Both the position numbers and the translations under genes were made by a program. Under the pieces are notes generated by a model. It worked only from the letters and a program-made list of their open reading frames with translations. It was not told the DNA's origin and did not search any database. Shown here piece after piece: positions 33,521-44,596 of a DNA stretch of 64,000 nucleotides; positions within the stretch are counted from its first letter, which is position 1, and every line of letters begins with the position of its first letter. Source of the DNA: Gymnothorax reevesii (taxonomy: Eukaryota > Chordata > Actinopteri > Anguilliformes > Muraenidae); NCBI GenBank assembly GCA_029721435.1, contig CM056577.1, positions 27,049,719 to 27,113,718 on the forward strand, read 5' to 3'.

Positions 33521-33971
33521 TAGTGATGGTCCGTTTGAAGCTGAGGCTCCGGCGCATGTGTCTAAAAAAACAACACAGTGCTTTAGAAGCACTGTGCCGA
33601 GGCTTGATTTGTTTAGCCGAAGTCACATGATCAATGACGTCCGAAGCTTTGTTCGCGATGTCACTGCTTTGGTAATAATTCAAAAGGTTTATACCGCAGT
33701 AAAGCATTGGCGGGATTAGTGAACTGTTTTGCTGGTGATTTCGTGCGATAGACAGCAAACTAGTGAACGGCATATTAAGAGACATGGAGCCAGCGAGGAA
33801 GAGAGGACGTTCTTCCCTGTAGTAATACTTTATCAACTTTACTACAGTTTCGGTGCACTCCAGCCTCCTCTGTTCCATTGAGAGGATTTTCTCCAAGGCA
33901 GGAGAAATTATCTCAAAGAACAGAAACAGACTCGGCCCTCGCACCGTGGAACAAATCCTCTTCCTAAACAA
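33521..33971 (-). pseudogene. Unrecognised open frame in the hAT-type element
   Basis: A minus-strand frame of 183 codons starts at 33971 and continues past the element end at 33521 into the LTR (to 33420), so only about 150 codons lie in the element. Its predicted protein has short hydrophobic and serine-rich stretches and no C2H2, BED or hAT dimerisation motif that I can see. It may be remnant transposase sequence or chance. Confidence 0.25.
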
Positions 33972-34603
33972 AAACCAAATAATATGACCTTATGTGCTTA
34001 ATGTGTTTTTATGTGTTTATATGCATTTTCACTGCCGAGTTCATAAGCACTTCTACTCCTTGGTCAAAAAATACATTAGACATATGCAATACATAGAAGT
34101 TACAATATGATACATATACGTACCTGTTCACTGGTCAATTAATTACATAAGCACGTGGAGGCTGAGACCTCACAGCACAAGCATACTCCAAAGTTATTAT
34201 AAGATTGTGTTGTCCTTTTTTGAATCTATATTTTTTACAAACATCAAGAAGTCACAAGCAAAGAGAGACCACACCATGGCACATGTTTAAACAAGGGAAG
34301 TTCATTCATCAAATAAACATATTTTTTCACTCCCCCCCCAAAACAAAAACATGTTCGAAGCACAACTATAACCCAATATCAGGCGGAGTTGTCACATGAT
34401 ATCAAAAGAATGCTGTCAACACAACTAGTGTATAGTGGGCAACCATAATGAAGCAGTTAATTTCAATTTGTAGATTCAAGCTGCTCTTCATACTTTTGGC
34501 CACCAGATGCTACCAAAGAGGAGTGTGTTGAAAAGCTTTGAGTAATGAACCCTTTTTCGATACAAGCTTCAATGTTTCAGAAAGCTTTATTTGCCCATCA
34601 CTA
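33521..34603 (-). mobile_element. hAT-type element inside the solo LTR
   Basis: The ends are TAGTGATGG at the left and CCCATCACTA at the right, with a perfect 8 bp duplication ACTAAGAG at 33513-33520 and 34604-34611. Both features define the hAT superfamily. The length of 1083 bp is too short for an autonomous element. The uninterrupted solo LTR copy A (near 10735) shows the empty site, reading ACAAAGAGTACAAGG without the insertion. Confidence 0.93.
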
Positions 34604-35501
34604 ACTAAGAGTACAAGGCAAAGACAAGCGTGGCACAAGCAAACTGAGAGAAACGTTCTGACTAGAAACTGTTGTGAGAAGACTGCTAATATACACATAC
34701 GGGAGGTCACATGCTAAACAGAAAACAGGTGTAGGAAATCAGACTAATTACAAAGGAGCAAACACGAGGGAGAACCTAATCACATGAATTAGGCAAAAGC
34801 CTAAAAGCAGACAGGGATAACGAGACAGCCTATAGACAGAATATACGGCTCTGGTTAGGGAGTTTAAATGTGCACAGATAATGAGAGAAAGGACAGAGTG
34901 AACAGGTATGGAGGATCCACTGAAACGCAGCAAAGATTATGTAAAGGCAAGAGGCGGAGACTAAAACAGGGCGATTACTGAGAGCTTGTTAATCAATTAG
35001 TAAGGTGCAGCGATACAATCCCTAGTGCTCGTTAGTAAGTTAGTATTGTATACAATGTTAGTCTTGGTTCGTAGTTTTAACAAAAACAACAAGTTGTTAG
35101 TATTGGTCAGTAAAATAGAAAAGCAAGGCGAAGGAAGTAAACAAGATTGAAAGGAATGTTTGAAAACCCAGAAACCATGAAATCACCTGAAAGAGTGGCG
35201 CGCAATACTGGAGCTGTGAGCAATCACAAGACATGAGACCAGACGGGGGGAGACAAAGTGCGATACATGGCAAAAGCAAAAACATGGACCCGAATGATAA
35301 CGGTAATATGGAAAATGGCAAAATACAAAACATGGCAATAATAAAAACCTGGCAAGTGCTAAACAGACAAAACATGAATAGAACCAGACATCTAAATCCC
35401 AATACGAAATGCCATGCATGGTCAGACAAGGCAGAGGTCAGAATCCAAACATGACAGAATCATAACAAACATGGCAAACAGAGCAGAATCATAACAGATA
35501 A

Positions 35502-36516
35502 GGGAAAAAGAAATAGGTGAAAGGTCAACATACAGAAGCCAGAGAACAGAAGGGGAGAAAGGGGGGTCTAAGCAATCCGATTTCATGTAGAATTTTCTTA
35601 ATTTAGTTAACAAGAATAAGTTCTGCCCAGAAAATGAGTCATGTGAAGGTTCAAATTTTAGAACAAGTGGCATTGTGATTTTAAAAAGTGACTGAAAGCT
35701 TTCCTGACCGAAGAAGTATAATTCATGAATAAATAATCTTTTCTCCGTTTTGAACAGGAACGAAATGTCTTCATGGAAAAGAAACTAAGAGACTATTTTT
35801 TTAACTTTTACAGGAAAAGATCCAAGCCCAAGCAAGAGGAAAAGCAACAAAATTATGATGATTGATTGTTCATTGTTGTATGCATCTAACTCATTCTCTT
35901 GAAACTTTTCCACAGAGTGCGCACTCCAGAAGAGAAGAGATTCTTCTAAAATAAATTTGGGGAAATTCAATTTGGAGAATTAACACGAGAGTAAGAGTAA
36001 ATTCAAAAGGTGGACCACCATATATTATTGAAAAAGTCAACAATAACGTGATCACATTCTAAATTTATTTTGATTAGGCTGACAAAATCTTTTCCTCTGA
36101 CTATTAGTGAGAAGGACGGGGACTTTCAAATAAAAGGTACCGACTGACTGGCTGATCTGACTAGATTAGGGACAATTGTTTACCTTTAAAAACTATATTA
36201 CAGTTGCATATTCAATATGTGCCCGTTTTGGTGAATTGTCTGGAAAAAAAAACTGTATAATGTAACATACGGTCTAAAAGCAAATCCACCCGTTTCTGCT
36301 GATGACATAGGGAGTTGTCATGGCTGGGGCTAGTAAGCCCTGACTGTGCATCTCCTCCATGCTCTTAGCGGAACCCTAGATTGTGGTGAGTTGCTAAATC
36401 AAAATTCGTTGAAAAAACACTTTGAAAAGACATTATTGTTCTTGTCCCAGCTTTTGACCCAGAATACACTGAAACACAAAATTAAAGTACACTGCCGAAA
36501 AATATTGATTTAAAAT
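35502..36516 (+). other. A-rich relic, 3' flank of the solo LTR
   Basis: After the GATAA duplication the A-rich character resumes until about 36200, again with only short frames. It may be the continuation of the retrovirus-like relic. From about 36200 the composition returns to the local average and nothing is recognised. Confidence 0.3.
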
Positions 36517-36527
36517 TGACAGGAGCT

Positions 36528-37019
36528 GAAGCTGCCGGGTGGCTCACACGGTTAAGGCACTGCTCTGCAGTGCAGAGGTGATCACCACGTCGCAAGCTCG
36601 AGCCCCGGCGTACCCACCGGCAGGGGTCGGCAGCTTTTTCAGAGTAGCGCACAATTGACTATCGCGCTACAGGGTTTCAAATTGGGAAGGGACTGCCGGA
36701 TTTGGGTATACAACAACAGCTTTGTTCATTGCTCCAGCGCCTCCTGTTGGCCAGACGGGCGCTCGCCAGGAAGACTCCGGGTTGGTTCATGTCCGGGAAT
36801 CCTCAGCCCTAGTTCTGAACTTGCGAAGATTCAACCAATGAGTGTATAAGAATCAGTGGCAGACAGGCACGTGCTTTGGAGGAGAGCCGTGAACTGTCTC
36901 ACTATCCTGAGTTGGCAGCAGGGGGTCTCATACGAGCAAGCTTTGTACATAGTTCCCCAATTGGGCATTCCAGATTCGGGTGGGATTGGAGATGCCAAAT
37001 TTATTAAAAAAAAAAAAAA
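36528..37019 (+). mobile_element. tRNA-derived SINE, copy 2, full length
   Basis: It is flanked by a perfect 11 bp target duplication TGACAGGAGCT at 36517-36527 and 37020-37030. The head has A-box-like GGTGGCTCACACGGTTAAGG and B-box-like text GCTCGAGCCCCGGC, followed by a long body and a 3' region ending GGAGATGCCAAATTTATT plus A-run. It matches SINE copy 1 (23622-24054, inverted). RNA polymerase III would be expected to transcribe the head. Confidence 0.93.
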
Positions 37020-37030
37020 TGACAGGAGCT

Positions 37031-40000
37031 CAGTAGTGCGGGTGAGCAACTAATTATGGGTAATTATGAATTTTTGTTTAATATTAATTTATCAGGGTGG
37101 CACATTGACAACTCATTGTATTCCGAATAATTAAGGTGACATTAATGATTTTGTAAAGCACATTCAGACCAAGGGGAAAAATACACAAGACAGATTTCTT
37201 GAATTGGGACTTATTTGGCTGGTTAAAGAAGAATCTGAGTGTCAGAACAGCAACTGTTTCAAACTGCTATTGATGAGTTGTTACTTTAACTTGTGGCAAT
37301 GCCACATAATAATGTAGCCGATTCTCGGGGAGGCAGGAACCTATTAGTTTCCATGCATTAAATTGCTATCATTAAAATTAGAAGTACTATCCTCCTTGTC
37401 ATGGCTCCATTCTATATCGGTTGCCCCATTATTTGTTACACCATCTTCCATTGCCATTTTCCATTGTTTAACTGATTCTAGATCAGTTGGCTGTTAAATT
37501 GATCAGCTGACATTACGCACCATTCAGTAACAAATCGGATTCTGCCGCGAAGTGGGGGAGTTTTGAAATACGAGCGAGTGATGGGTAATGAAAGGAGAAA
37601 GAAAGAAAAACGCTAATCTCGGGGAGACTACGAGGGACCTGAGGACTATAATATAATTTTAACATTTTGTTAAAATTATAATAATAAAAAAGCTACCGTG
37701 GAAATAGCTCAAGGCCACTTTTCGGACTTGGACATTCGCCAGCTGCAGCAACGAAAAAGAGCATCTCAACACCCGGTGAGATCTGTCCTTTTTTCATATA
37801 GGCCTATATATATTTGTGCTTCTTGATTTTCTTTTTCGGCTTTTTTGTATTTTTCTGTGGTCGAAGATCATTCTCTTTTTGTTTCATTCCATATGGATTA
37901 ATTTTGGATTTTCGGTTGGCATAATGATATTTTCATTTTTTGCTCCGGAGGTGGAAATATTTTGAACACTTGGAAGAACTGGATGCGGTAAATGTGAAAC
38001 CCGACTGACTGCACGGACTTATTATTTTTTTTATTTTACGGGGCTGAACTAAAGAAAGCGATTGCTTATTGCCTGTGAGGTTGGGTGTTGTGCAATATAG
38101 CGGTGTTGCAAATATTCCTTGGTCTGCGCTGCATTTCTTCCGTTTTTGGTTTTTTTTAAGCGGTACTAAATCCACTTAATTGTTATGATCAAGCGTATCT
38201 CATGTTTTGTTTGTAACTTAAGCCAATATACGTTAGGGTGAATGTTACAAACTGTTTCATCTATTATGCCCAAAAAGCTGCGGCAATAGCCCCACGTCAA
38301 CTGGAATGATCCCATAACGATCCCAATATGAAGGGTGAGGAAACCTACACCCTCATGAGTACAGAGCTCAATGCAGCACACCTGTGTGTGACTCACTCCA
38401 AGGACGGCTCAGATCTCCTATTGAGGAGACAACCTAAGGCAGGGGTGAGTCGACCCCCAAGTCATTGTTGAAATCAAAATCTTTTGGGAGATTTTTATTA
38501 TGGGCTATTGCATGAAGGTGCTATGGTATTCCAAATGTAGGTCCTTAGGAAGGCCTGGATGAAACTGTTTTTAAAATGTTCTGACACAAAAGTGTCTGCG
38601 TAGTCTTTGCAGCAAAAGTAAATTTTATAAAACCTGGTACATCTAAGACTTAAAGTGAAATTATGCAGGAACCGATGACCCTCGTTCTGTATGTGCAGAG
38701 TTCATGGTGAATCTGCATGTGCATGTGTCTGTGTCTGTGTCTGTGCCTGTGTTTGTATTTCATTTTCTCACTCCAGTGACGGGCGGGTGGCAGTTTAGCG
38801 TACCAGCCGGTCAAGGCCTGCTCCTTCCTGGAGCCTCCCTGAACTTTTGAACGAATACGCTGATAAAGTGATTCCAGTCATGAAGGCTCATTCACCAAAG
38901 CAATCAGATTGAAAAATCGTAAATCAATGTTTCATATGGACTTGGACAATGGACTAACTTAGGACTGATTACCTGCAATAAGGGACATTACTGGATTCAA
39001 GTGGAACATTAGACTGGGACTTTATTTACCACAGCAACGAAAGGCCTTGAGAAACCTTGACGCAACAACAATTGTAGTTTGTTAGAGATAAGATGGTTAC
39101 AACCCATGTATTTTGATTGGAGCAAAGTTGGGTTTTTTCCCCATAAATATTGCTCTGTAAAGAACGCAGAGTTAGCACCGCCTTGCCAGGGACTGCTCAC
39201 CATGGGAATAAAGATGGCTTCTGAGGATTTTGTCTCCCTCCAATTATTCACGAACAAGGCGACCTGAAATTAGTAAAAGGATCCTTAAGTGATGTTTCAG
39301 AGAGCAGGGAGAGTCCTTTTTTTGTACAACACTCGTTTTTGGAGAAAAACATCTCAATATCACACAATATCCTGTTTTATCCAAGACATGAAAAGATAGC
39401 CACTATAATGACTGAAATAGATTTTTTTTAAAGTGAAAATGGCAAGAACATTCTGGAACTGTTAGGAATTATAGTATTACCGCATAACCTCGGCAACCAG
39501 TAAACACTGTCCTCTCTGCAATATCAAAAAATTTACTTTTTTAAGAATCACAGAATCACAATTATCAATATTGATTCAACATTAACTGACATCCAGAACA
39601 CAAAACATTAAAGGATGCCTATCGCAAACTAGAAAACTAGTCTGTGCATGATAACAGTGGTAGGAGACCCTGCTTTTGTGGGACCTGCAGATGGATTTCG
39701 CACATCTGCAGCAGGTTGCGCCCGTTTTATAGTCCTTTTTTTCCAGAGCAGAAATAGCATCTCCTTCTCCTCTGTCCCCTTATGTGACATCTTGTTGTGA
39801 CCCTCTCATCCCCAACTGATACTAATTAGTTTATTTTTAGATTATTTTGTTACATTGCGAGGGCTTGCAGATGCAGTTCTTGTGTCTGTGTGTAAAGGCA
39901 CCTTCTGACCTCTGTATGAGTTCTGTTTCTTACTGTATGTGTATCATATATGGTCACTCCTATGGCGTTTCACTATTTCACTGTTTCGAGATTCCCCCAC

Positions 40001-40079
40001 GACACTTCAAAGGCCAGCAGGTGCCTGTCTCCTGGGACAATGTGGTGGGACCACAAATGGTTCTCGTGACAGTGTCAAG
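37031..40079. other. No gene recognised
   Basis: A stretch at 37682-37775 (open for about 30 codons, ending at CCCG/GTGAGAT) could be an exon but lacks a convincing acceptor. A TGTCTG-type short repeat lies at 38719-38756. I cannot support a gene. Confidence 0.35.
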
Positions 40080-40432
40080 GTCCCCCTGAAACGGTGTCAC
40101 CACTGTCCAAAATACGCACAGACATCGAATGTTCAGTTTGACAGTTTCAAAATTCACTAAAACCACCATTGTCCTTGATTTGAACCACATTAGTGGATAT
40201 AAAATCCATCTAAATAGATGCAGGTCAAATTTGACCCAGAACAGCCTCAGTGGACAAAAATTTGTAGCACCTGAACAAAAATAGAAAAATTTCACTTGTT
40301 TTTATTTTTCTTTATTTTCGGTCACTTCAGGAAAAATCATCACATTTCAGGCTAAAAGGGTAACATCTAGGGTATGTTTAACGCTGCCAAAAGTCAAAAC
40401 GGGTCAAATTTGCCCCAAACAGTATATAAGGG
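40080..40432 (-). mobile_element. End of a TTAA-targeting element
   Basis: Read on the minus strand from the TTAA at 40433-40436, the sequence begins CCCTTATATACTGTTTGGGG and continues GCAAATTTGACCCG. A second GTCAAATTTGACCC lies at 40225-40240. A CCC start after TTAA fits piggyBac-derived fish elements. The other end is not visible, so the element is truncated and its inner limit is approximate. Confidence 0.45.
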
Positions 40433-40436
40433 TTAA

Positions 40437-41600
40437 TAAGAAAGTCGCATTCAGAAGCTGATTTGTGCATTAACTGCAATGGCTGACCAAAACAAGGAAA
40501 TTAGTTAAAATATTCTTAATTTATTGAAAATACCGCTTAAAACCAGACAAAAAACAATGAATGTCACCTAAAGAATTTCATAATCACGAAAAACAGAGTT
40601 ATAAGTAGCCTGGCGTCATATCCCAAGTGGACAGTGATAATCGCCTGCCGCCGGCTACTTTTGAAAGCCCTGCGCCTGTATGTAGCACTGTTGACTTATG
40701 TTTTTAATGTGTAGCAATATCTTGCTTTTAATGGTGTCTGCAGTTAAATGATTTTCTTTTTTGAGGGATTAACGAAGTTCAACTTTGACTTCTTCTCTCA
40801 GCATTATAGGAGAAGATAGTGTAGAAAGTCAGGAAAAATTGGCAGTGAGACACACAACAAGGTTGTGCTATGTGTGCACCACCACTGTCTTGGCTCAAAC
40901 TTTGCGTGATACTAATGCTTTGCTAGCCGCGCCTTTTGGATGCCAGTACTTCTTTTACTGCTTCAAAATGTTGTCCCAAAATCCCAGTATAGCACAGGGA
41001 TTTCTTCTTGACTATTAAAAGTATTGGTTGAGAATGATACAGTGGAAAAATGAATATCCCATATGCCTAAAAATTTAAGAGCAGTGATTAAATTTAATTC
41101 TTGATAATTTGATGAGAAATTGCTAAAACATTGTGTATTATAAATGAAGAGCCTTGTGCTAAACATACAGAAGACACATTTTCAGATGTCATGAGGTAAG
41201 AATAGGGAAAATTACAATTTTTTTATAGTTAAGTCAATTTTCTCAGTTTTCTCAAAATGGAAGTCCAGCACTGGGGTCTTCAATTGTGTTACTAAGTATG
41301 GGTGAAAAAATGATACTTATTTTGCACCCAAATATTTGATATACTGAGTAAAACTAAATTTTGGTGTTTGTTTTATATAATTTACTGCTAGTGCACTAGG
41401 AAAAAATATTTCATTGAATGAAATAGCAAGTGATCCCAAACATTTGAGCAGTAGAGTTAGTTATGTTTATTTGGGTAGATGCTAACCTCTTTCTCCAGCT
41501 TGGTATCCCGGCTCTTTGGTGCTCTCCGCTTGTTTAAGAGGCTTTTTCATGCTCTAATTAGGTAGCAGGGTAATCCCTGTACCTCATGTCACACCACTGT
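40437..41600. other. No gene recognised
   Basis: AT-rich sequence with short frames only. Confidence 0.4.
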
Positions 41601-42560
41601 TCCGCCCGTTTAGGACCACTCACCTCGTCTTTGCGCAGGCTGCCATGCTCCTTAGCCCAGGGTTTGAAGAACTTGTCTCAATATTGACTGTGTCCAATCC
41701 GATCCCATGGTGGTTTGTTGGGGCAACCCAGTGGGCTTGTTTTGGTCCATCACAAAGGCTCTCAATCTTGAATAAAGGAGGGTGGTCCCGTATTTTGTCT
41801 CGCCTCGGCCTGCGGCCTGAATCGCTTCAATTGGTTCCACTAATTTAGGCGCAGATGTCGAGGGAAGGGGAGGGGTGGGGGTGGGGGCTGGGGGGGTGGA
41901 AGGGAATGCGGGTGGTGGTGGTGGTGGGGGTGTTTGGGGACAAAGGTTCAGGTTGGTGGCCTCCGATGCGAAGATCGCCCTGCCCGTGTGAAGGAGTTCG
42001 GCGGGGCCTCGCTTATTGTGCCAAGCCAATGAGGCGGCAGGGCGCACATCCCCCATTCGAGCTGAGGCCAGAGTGATTTAAAGCCTGAGATTCAGAGCTT
42101 CGCTCCTTCTCTTTCTCTCCCTCTCTCCCTGTCTCCGGGGTTGGTGAAAGATAAAGCTCGCGGGGTCGCCGCGCACAACCGACCTTGCTGCCCGCGGCGT
42201 TCGCGACATCTGTTACCTTTCAGCTGGGCTCTGATTGAGGACACCACGCTGCCTCTCTCTTTCTCTTCCTCTCTCTCTGTCTGTCCCTCTCGCCTGCATT
42301 CTCTCACTCTTTCTCCTCTTTCTCTCTCTCAGAAACGCGCATTCTCTCACTCTGCCTCGCTATCCATCTCCCTCAAAAAGAAAGGGTGAATATGTGTGAA
42401 AGGAAAATGAGGAACAGAAAGGGACAGTCGCGCTCTTTCTTCTTTCTTCCGTGCCCTCGGACGCGAATTTGCGTGCCCTATTGCCGGATCCTCGGAGGTT
42501 GCCAGACCTGTTGTATTGCCGCTGTCACTCAAAAGGGCTCTCAAAAGGAAAGTATTAAAA
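41601..42560. promoter_or_regulatory. CpG-rich, promoter-like region
   Basis: The GC content rises sharply, with many CpGs (for example CTCGCGGGGTCGCCGCGC near 42157). A G-rich tract of runs of three to seven guanines lies at 41861-41940, and CT-rich microsatellites at 42100-42340. On the minus strand the text GACGAG/GTGAGTGG at 41624 is a good splice donor, so a minus-strand first exon could span about 41624-42100. The 134-codon frame there is proline-rich and most likely a by-product of composition. No host gene can be named. Confidence 0.35.
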
Positions 42561-42892
42561 AAAAAGCTCTTCATCTCGGCTCAAGGAATTGAGAAGAAAC
42601 AAATCTTCATCTAAATATGGAACTTAATAAAGTCAATCCGAGGGGAGTATTGACTTTGTTTTCCTCTGGGCTAATATTCTTTCCACATGACAGGCATGGT
42701 GGCGCAAAATAAACAAATCCTTTCAATATTTTCACACCTACTACTTTGTGGCATCCCCGGGTGTTTGTAAGCATTCTGCGATCACCAAAAGCACCATTCC
42801 TCTATTAGCCGAAAAACCTTCCACGCATGAAGGCCAATTCCACTCTTCTCTTGAAATAGTTGGAAAACTATCCTCTCTGAGCTGCCTGAAAA

Positions 42893-43702
42893 GTACAGCA
42901 TCAATTCCGAAATAGTTGGGACAAAGTGTAAATTGTGAATAAAATCAAAACGCAATGACTTTCAAATCACACCAGCCAGTATTTTATTCATAAAGAAAAG
43001 AGATAACATAGCAAATGTTGAAACTGAGATATTTTAAAATTTTATCCACAAAATGAGCTCATTATAAATTTGATGGCTGCCACAGGTCTCAAAAAAGTTG
43101 GGATAGGGGCCTGTTTACCATGGTGTAGCATCCCCTCTTCTTTTTAACACAGAGTGGAGGTGTCAGGGCATTGAGGAGACACATTTCTTGAGTTCAGCCA
43201 TTGGAATTTGATCCCACTCTTGTTGAATACACACTTCCAGCAGCTGGAGAGTTTTGGGTCTCCTTTGACAGACTTTTCATTTAATTATGCGCCAAATGAT
43301 CTCAACCGGTGAAAGATCAGGGCTGCAGGCAGGCCAGTTCAGCACATGGACTCTTCTACTATGAAGCCATGCTATTGTAATAACTGCAGTATGTGGTTTT
43401 GCATTGTCCTGCTGAAATGCACAAGGCCTTCCCTGGAATAGATGTCGTCTAGAGGGGAGCATATGTTGTTCTAAAACCTTTATACACCTTTTAGCATTCA
43501 TGGTGCTTTTTAAAACATGCAAGTGTCCCACACCATATGCACTAATGCATCCCCATATCATCAGAGATGCTGGCTTTTGAACTGAAGGCTGATAACAGGA
43601 GGGGTGGTCTGTCTCCTCTTTAGCCTGGAGGACACAACGCCCATGATTTCCAACAAGAATGTCAAATTTGGACTCAAAGTTGACTACAGAACACTTTGCA
43701 AG
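42893..43702 (-). mobile_element. Tc1-like transposon, family C, truncated
   Basis: The left end, CAGCATCAATTCCGAAATAG with the following TTGGGACAAAGTGT, is a common fish Tc1-type terminus and follows a TA. The element encodes the C-terminal part of a transposase on the minus strand and is cut off near 43700 by an A/T-rich run. Its other end is not found. Confidence 0.85.
43277..43700 (-). pseudogene. Tc1-like transposase, family C, C-terminal part
   Basis: The 94-codon minus-strand frame at 43561-43277 starts [16 protein letters not shown] and contains [13 protein letters not shown], with the second catalytic aspartate, and [15 protein letters not shown], with the catalytic glutamate. Sequence further upstream (to about 43700) reads as transposase in other frames. 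The DNA-binding domain and first aspartate are missing. Confidence 0.88.
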
Positions 43703-43915
43703 TGTTTTTTTTTATTTATTTTTTTTTATTTTGGCATGATTGTCATTTCATGACAATTTCAACACATTCAACATGTATCATGACCAAAAGGGTCGCGGGA
43801 GAAGCGAAATCGCTTATAAGAGTCCTGCCCCCAGGCTTGAATGACTCTCACCCCACCTAAATCCACGCAAGAGTACAGTTATTGTAATTCTTCACGGTAC
43901 TAGTGACAGACTTTT
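43703..43915 (-). mobile_element. Poly(A)-tailed retroelement 3' end
   Basis: On the minus strand the segment ends TGACAATCATGCCAAAATAAA followed by an AAAT-rich tail (complement of 43703-43736). The 3' untranslated style with CATGAAATGACAA hairpin and tail suggests a LINE or SINE inserted into or beside the Tc1. No coding motif is visible, so the family is uncertain. Confidence 0.4.
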
Positions 43916-43982
43916 TTATTCTATTTTCCACACCCATTATCAGTATTCAACATGTCAAATAATGAATGAGCTTTCTCTAGCA

Positions 43983-44196
43983 CAAGGGTCACCAACCCCG
44001 TTCCTGGAGATCTACCATCCTTTAGGTTTCTGCTCTACCTCCTATTCAGTACACCTGATTCAACTAATTAGCAGCTTAATTGCCCTGCTTGTGATCTTGT
44101 TAAGTAGCTAATTAGTTGAATCAGGTGTACTGAAAAGGAGGTAGAGCAGAAACCTACAGGATGGTAGCTCTTCAGGAACAGGGTTGGTGACCCCTG
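43983..44196. mobile_element. hAT-like foldback MITE, 214 bp
   Basis: The element is nearly a perfect hairpin: the left half, CAAGGGTCACCAACC to GTACACCTGATTCAACTAAT, is mirrored by the right half ending GGTTGGTGACCCCTG. The flanks CTCTAGCA (43975-43982) and GTCTAGCA (44197-44204) are an 8 bp duplication with one mismatch. CAGGGG-type ends with 8 bp duplication indicate a hAT derivative. Confidence 0.88.
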
Positions 44197-44500
44197 GTCT
44201 AGCAAGATTGAGAAAAAAAAGCACTGATTAACATAATGTGCTGAAAACGTAGGCTTGAACTGTGTCAGTGCGTTTACAATTGCAAAGCAGAGCCTGTAAA
44301 AAAAAATTCAACTGTTTAGAACAAGCCCATTGCTTGGCCTCCGGTTTAGCTGTATGTGCAGTATGGCCTCTTGCATCTTTGTCAAGATTTTTCAGAGAAC
44401 CGCTCAGCCAAACAACTTCACACTCGACTTTGCACTGAGCAATGCACCCACCAACTGTGCAGTCAATCGGATGAACGGTTGTGGAGAAAATCGAATGGAC

Positions 44501-44596
44501 ATGCATACATACATACATATATACATACATACATACATACATACATACATACATACATACATACATGCATGCATGCATGCATACAGCATACATACA
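44501..44596 (+). repeat. (CATA)n microsatellite
   Basis: A CATA tetranucleotide array with a short TATA interruption changes to CATG units near 44566-44580. Confidence 0.95.

Larger units (their letters stand above)
33232..35496 (-). mobile_element. Solo LTR, copy B, carrying a hAT insertion
   Basis: It runs from TGTGATGACACGCTCAGG to CATAACA on the plus strand and has a perfect 5 bp target duplication GATAA at 33227-33231 and 35497-35501. Without the hAT element (1083 bp plus 8 bp duplication) it is about 1174 bp. It aligns with copy A through blocks such as CGCTCAGGAACCAGA, GTACAAAGTCCACAAT, GACGGTCCAGTCAGAA and ACCATGAAATCACC. On the minus strand an AATAAA lies about 60 bp before the LTR end. 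Its right part is longer than that of copy A. Confidence 0.88.

Noticed and set aside
37682..37775. Open stretch ending in a GTGAG donor-like site
   Set aside because: There is no convincing acceptor and the peptide is unrecognised; the open length is expected by chance.
41652..42056. A 134-codon minus-strand frame, the longest outside transposons in this area, with proline-rich composition
   Set aside because: The proline runs follow directly from the G-rich tract on the other strand, and there is no domain. I treat it as a composition artefact.
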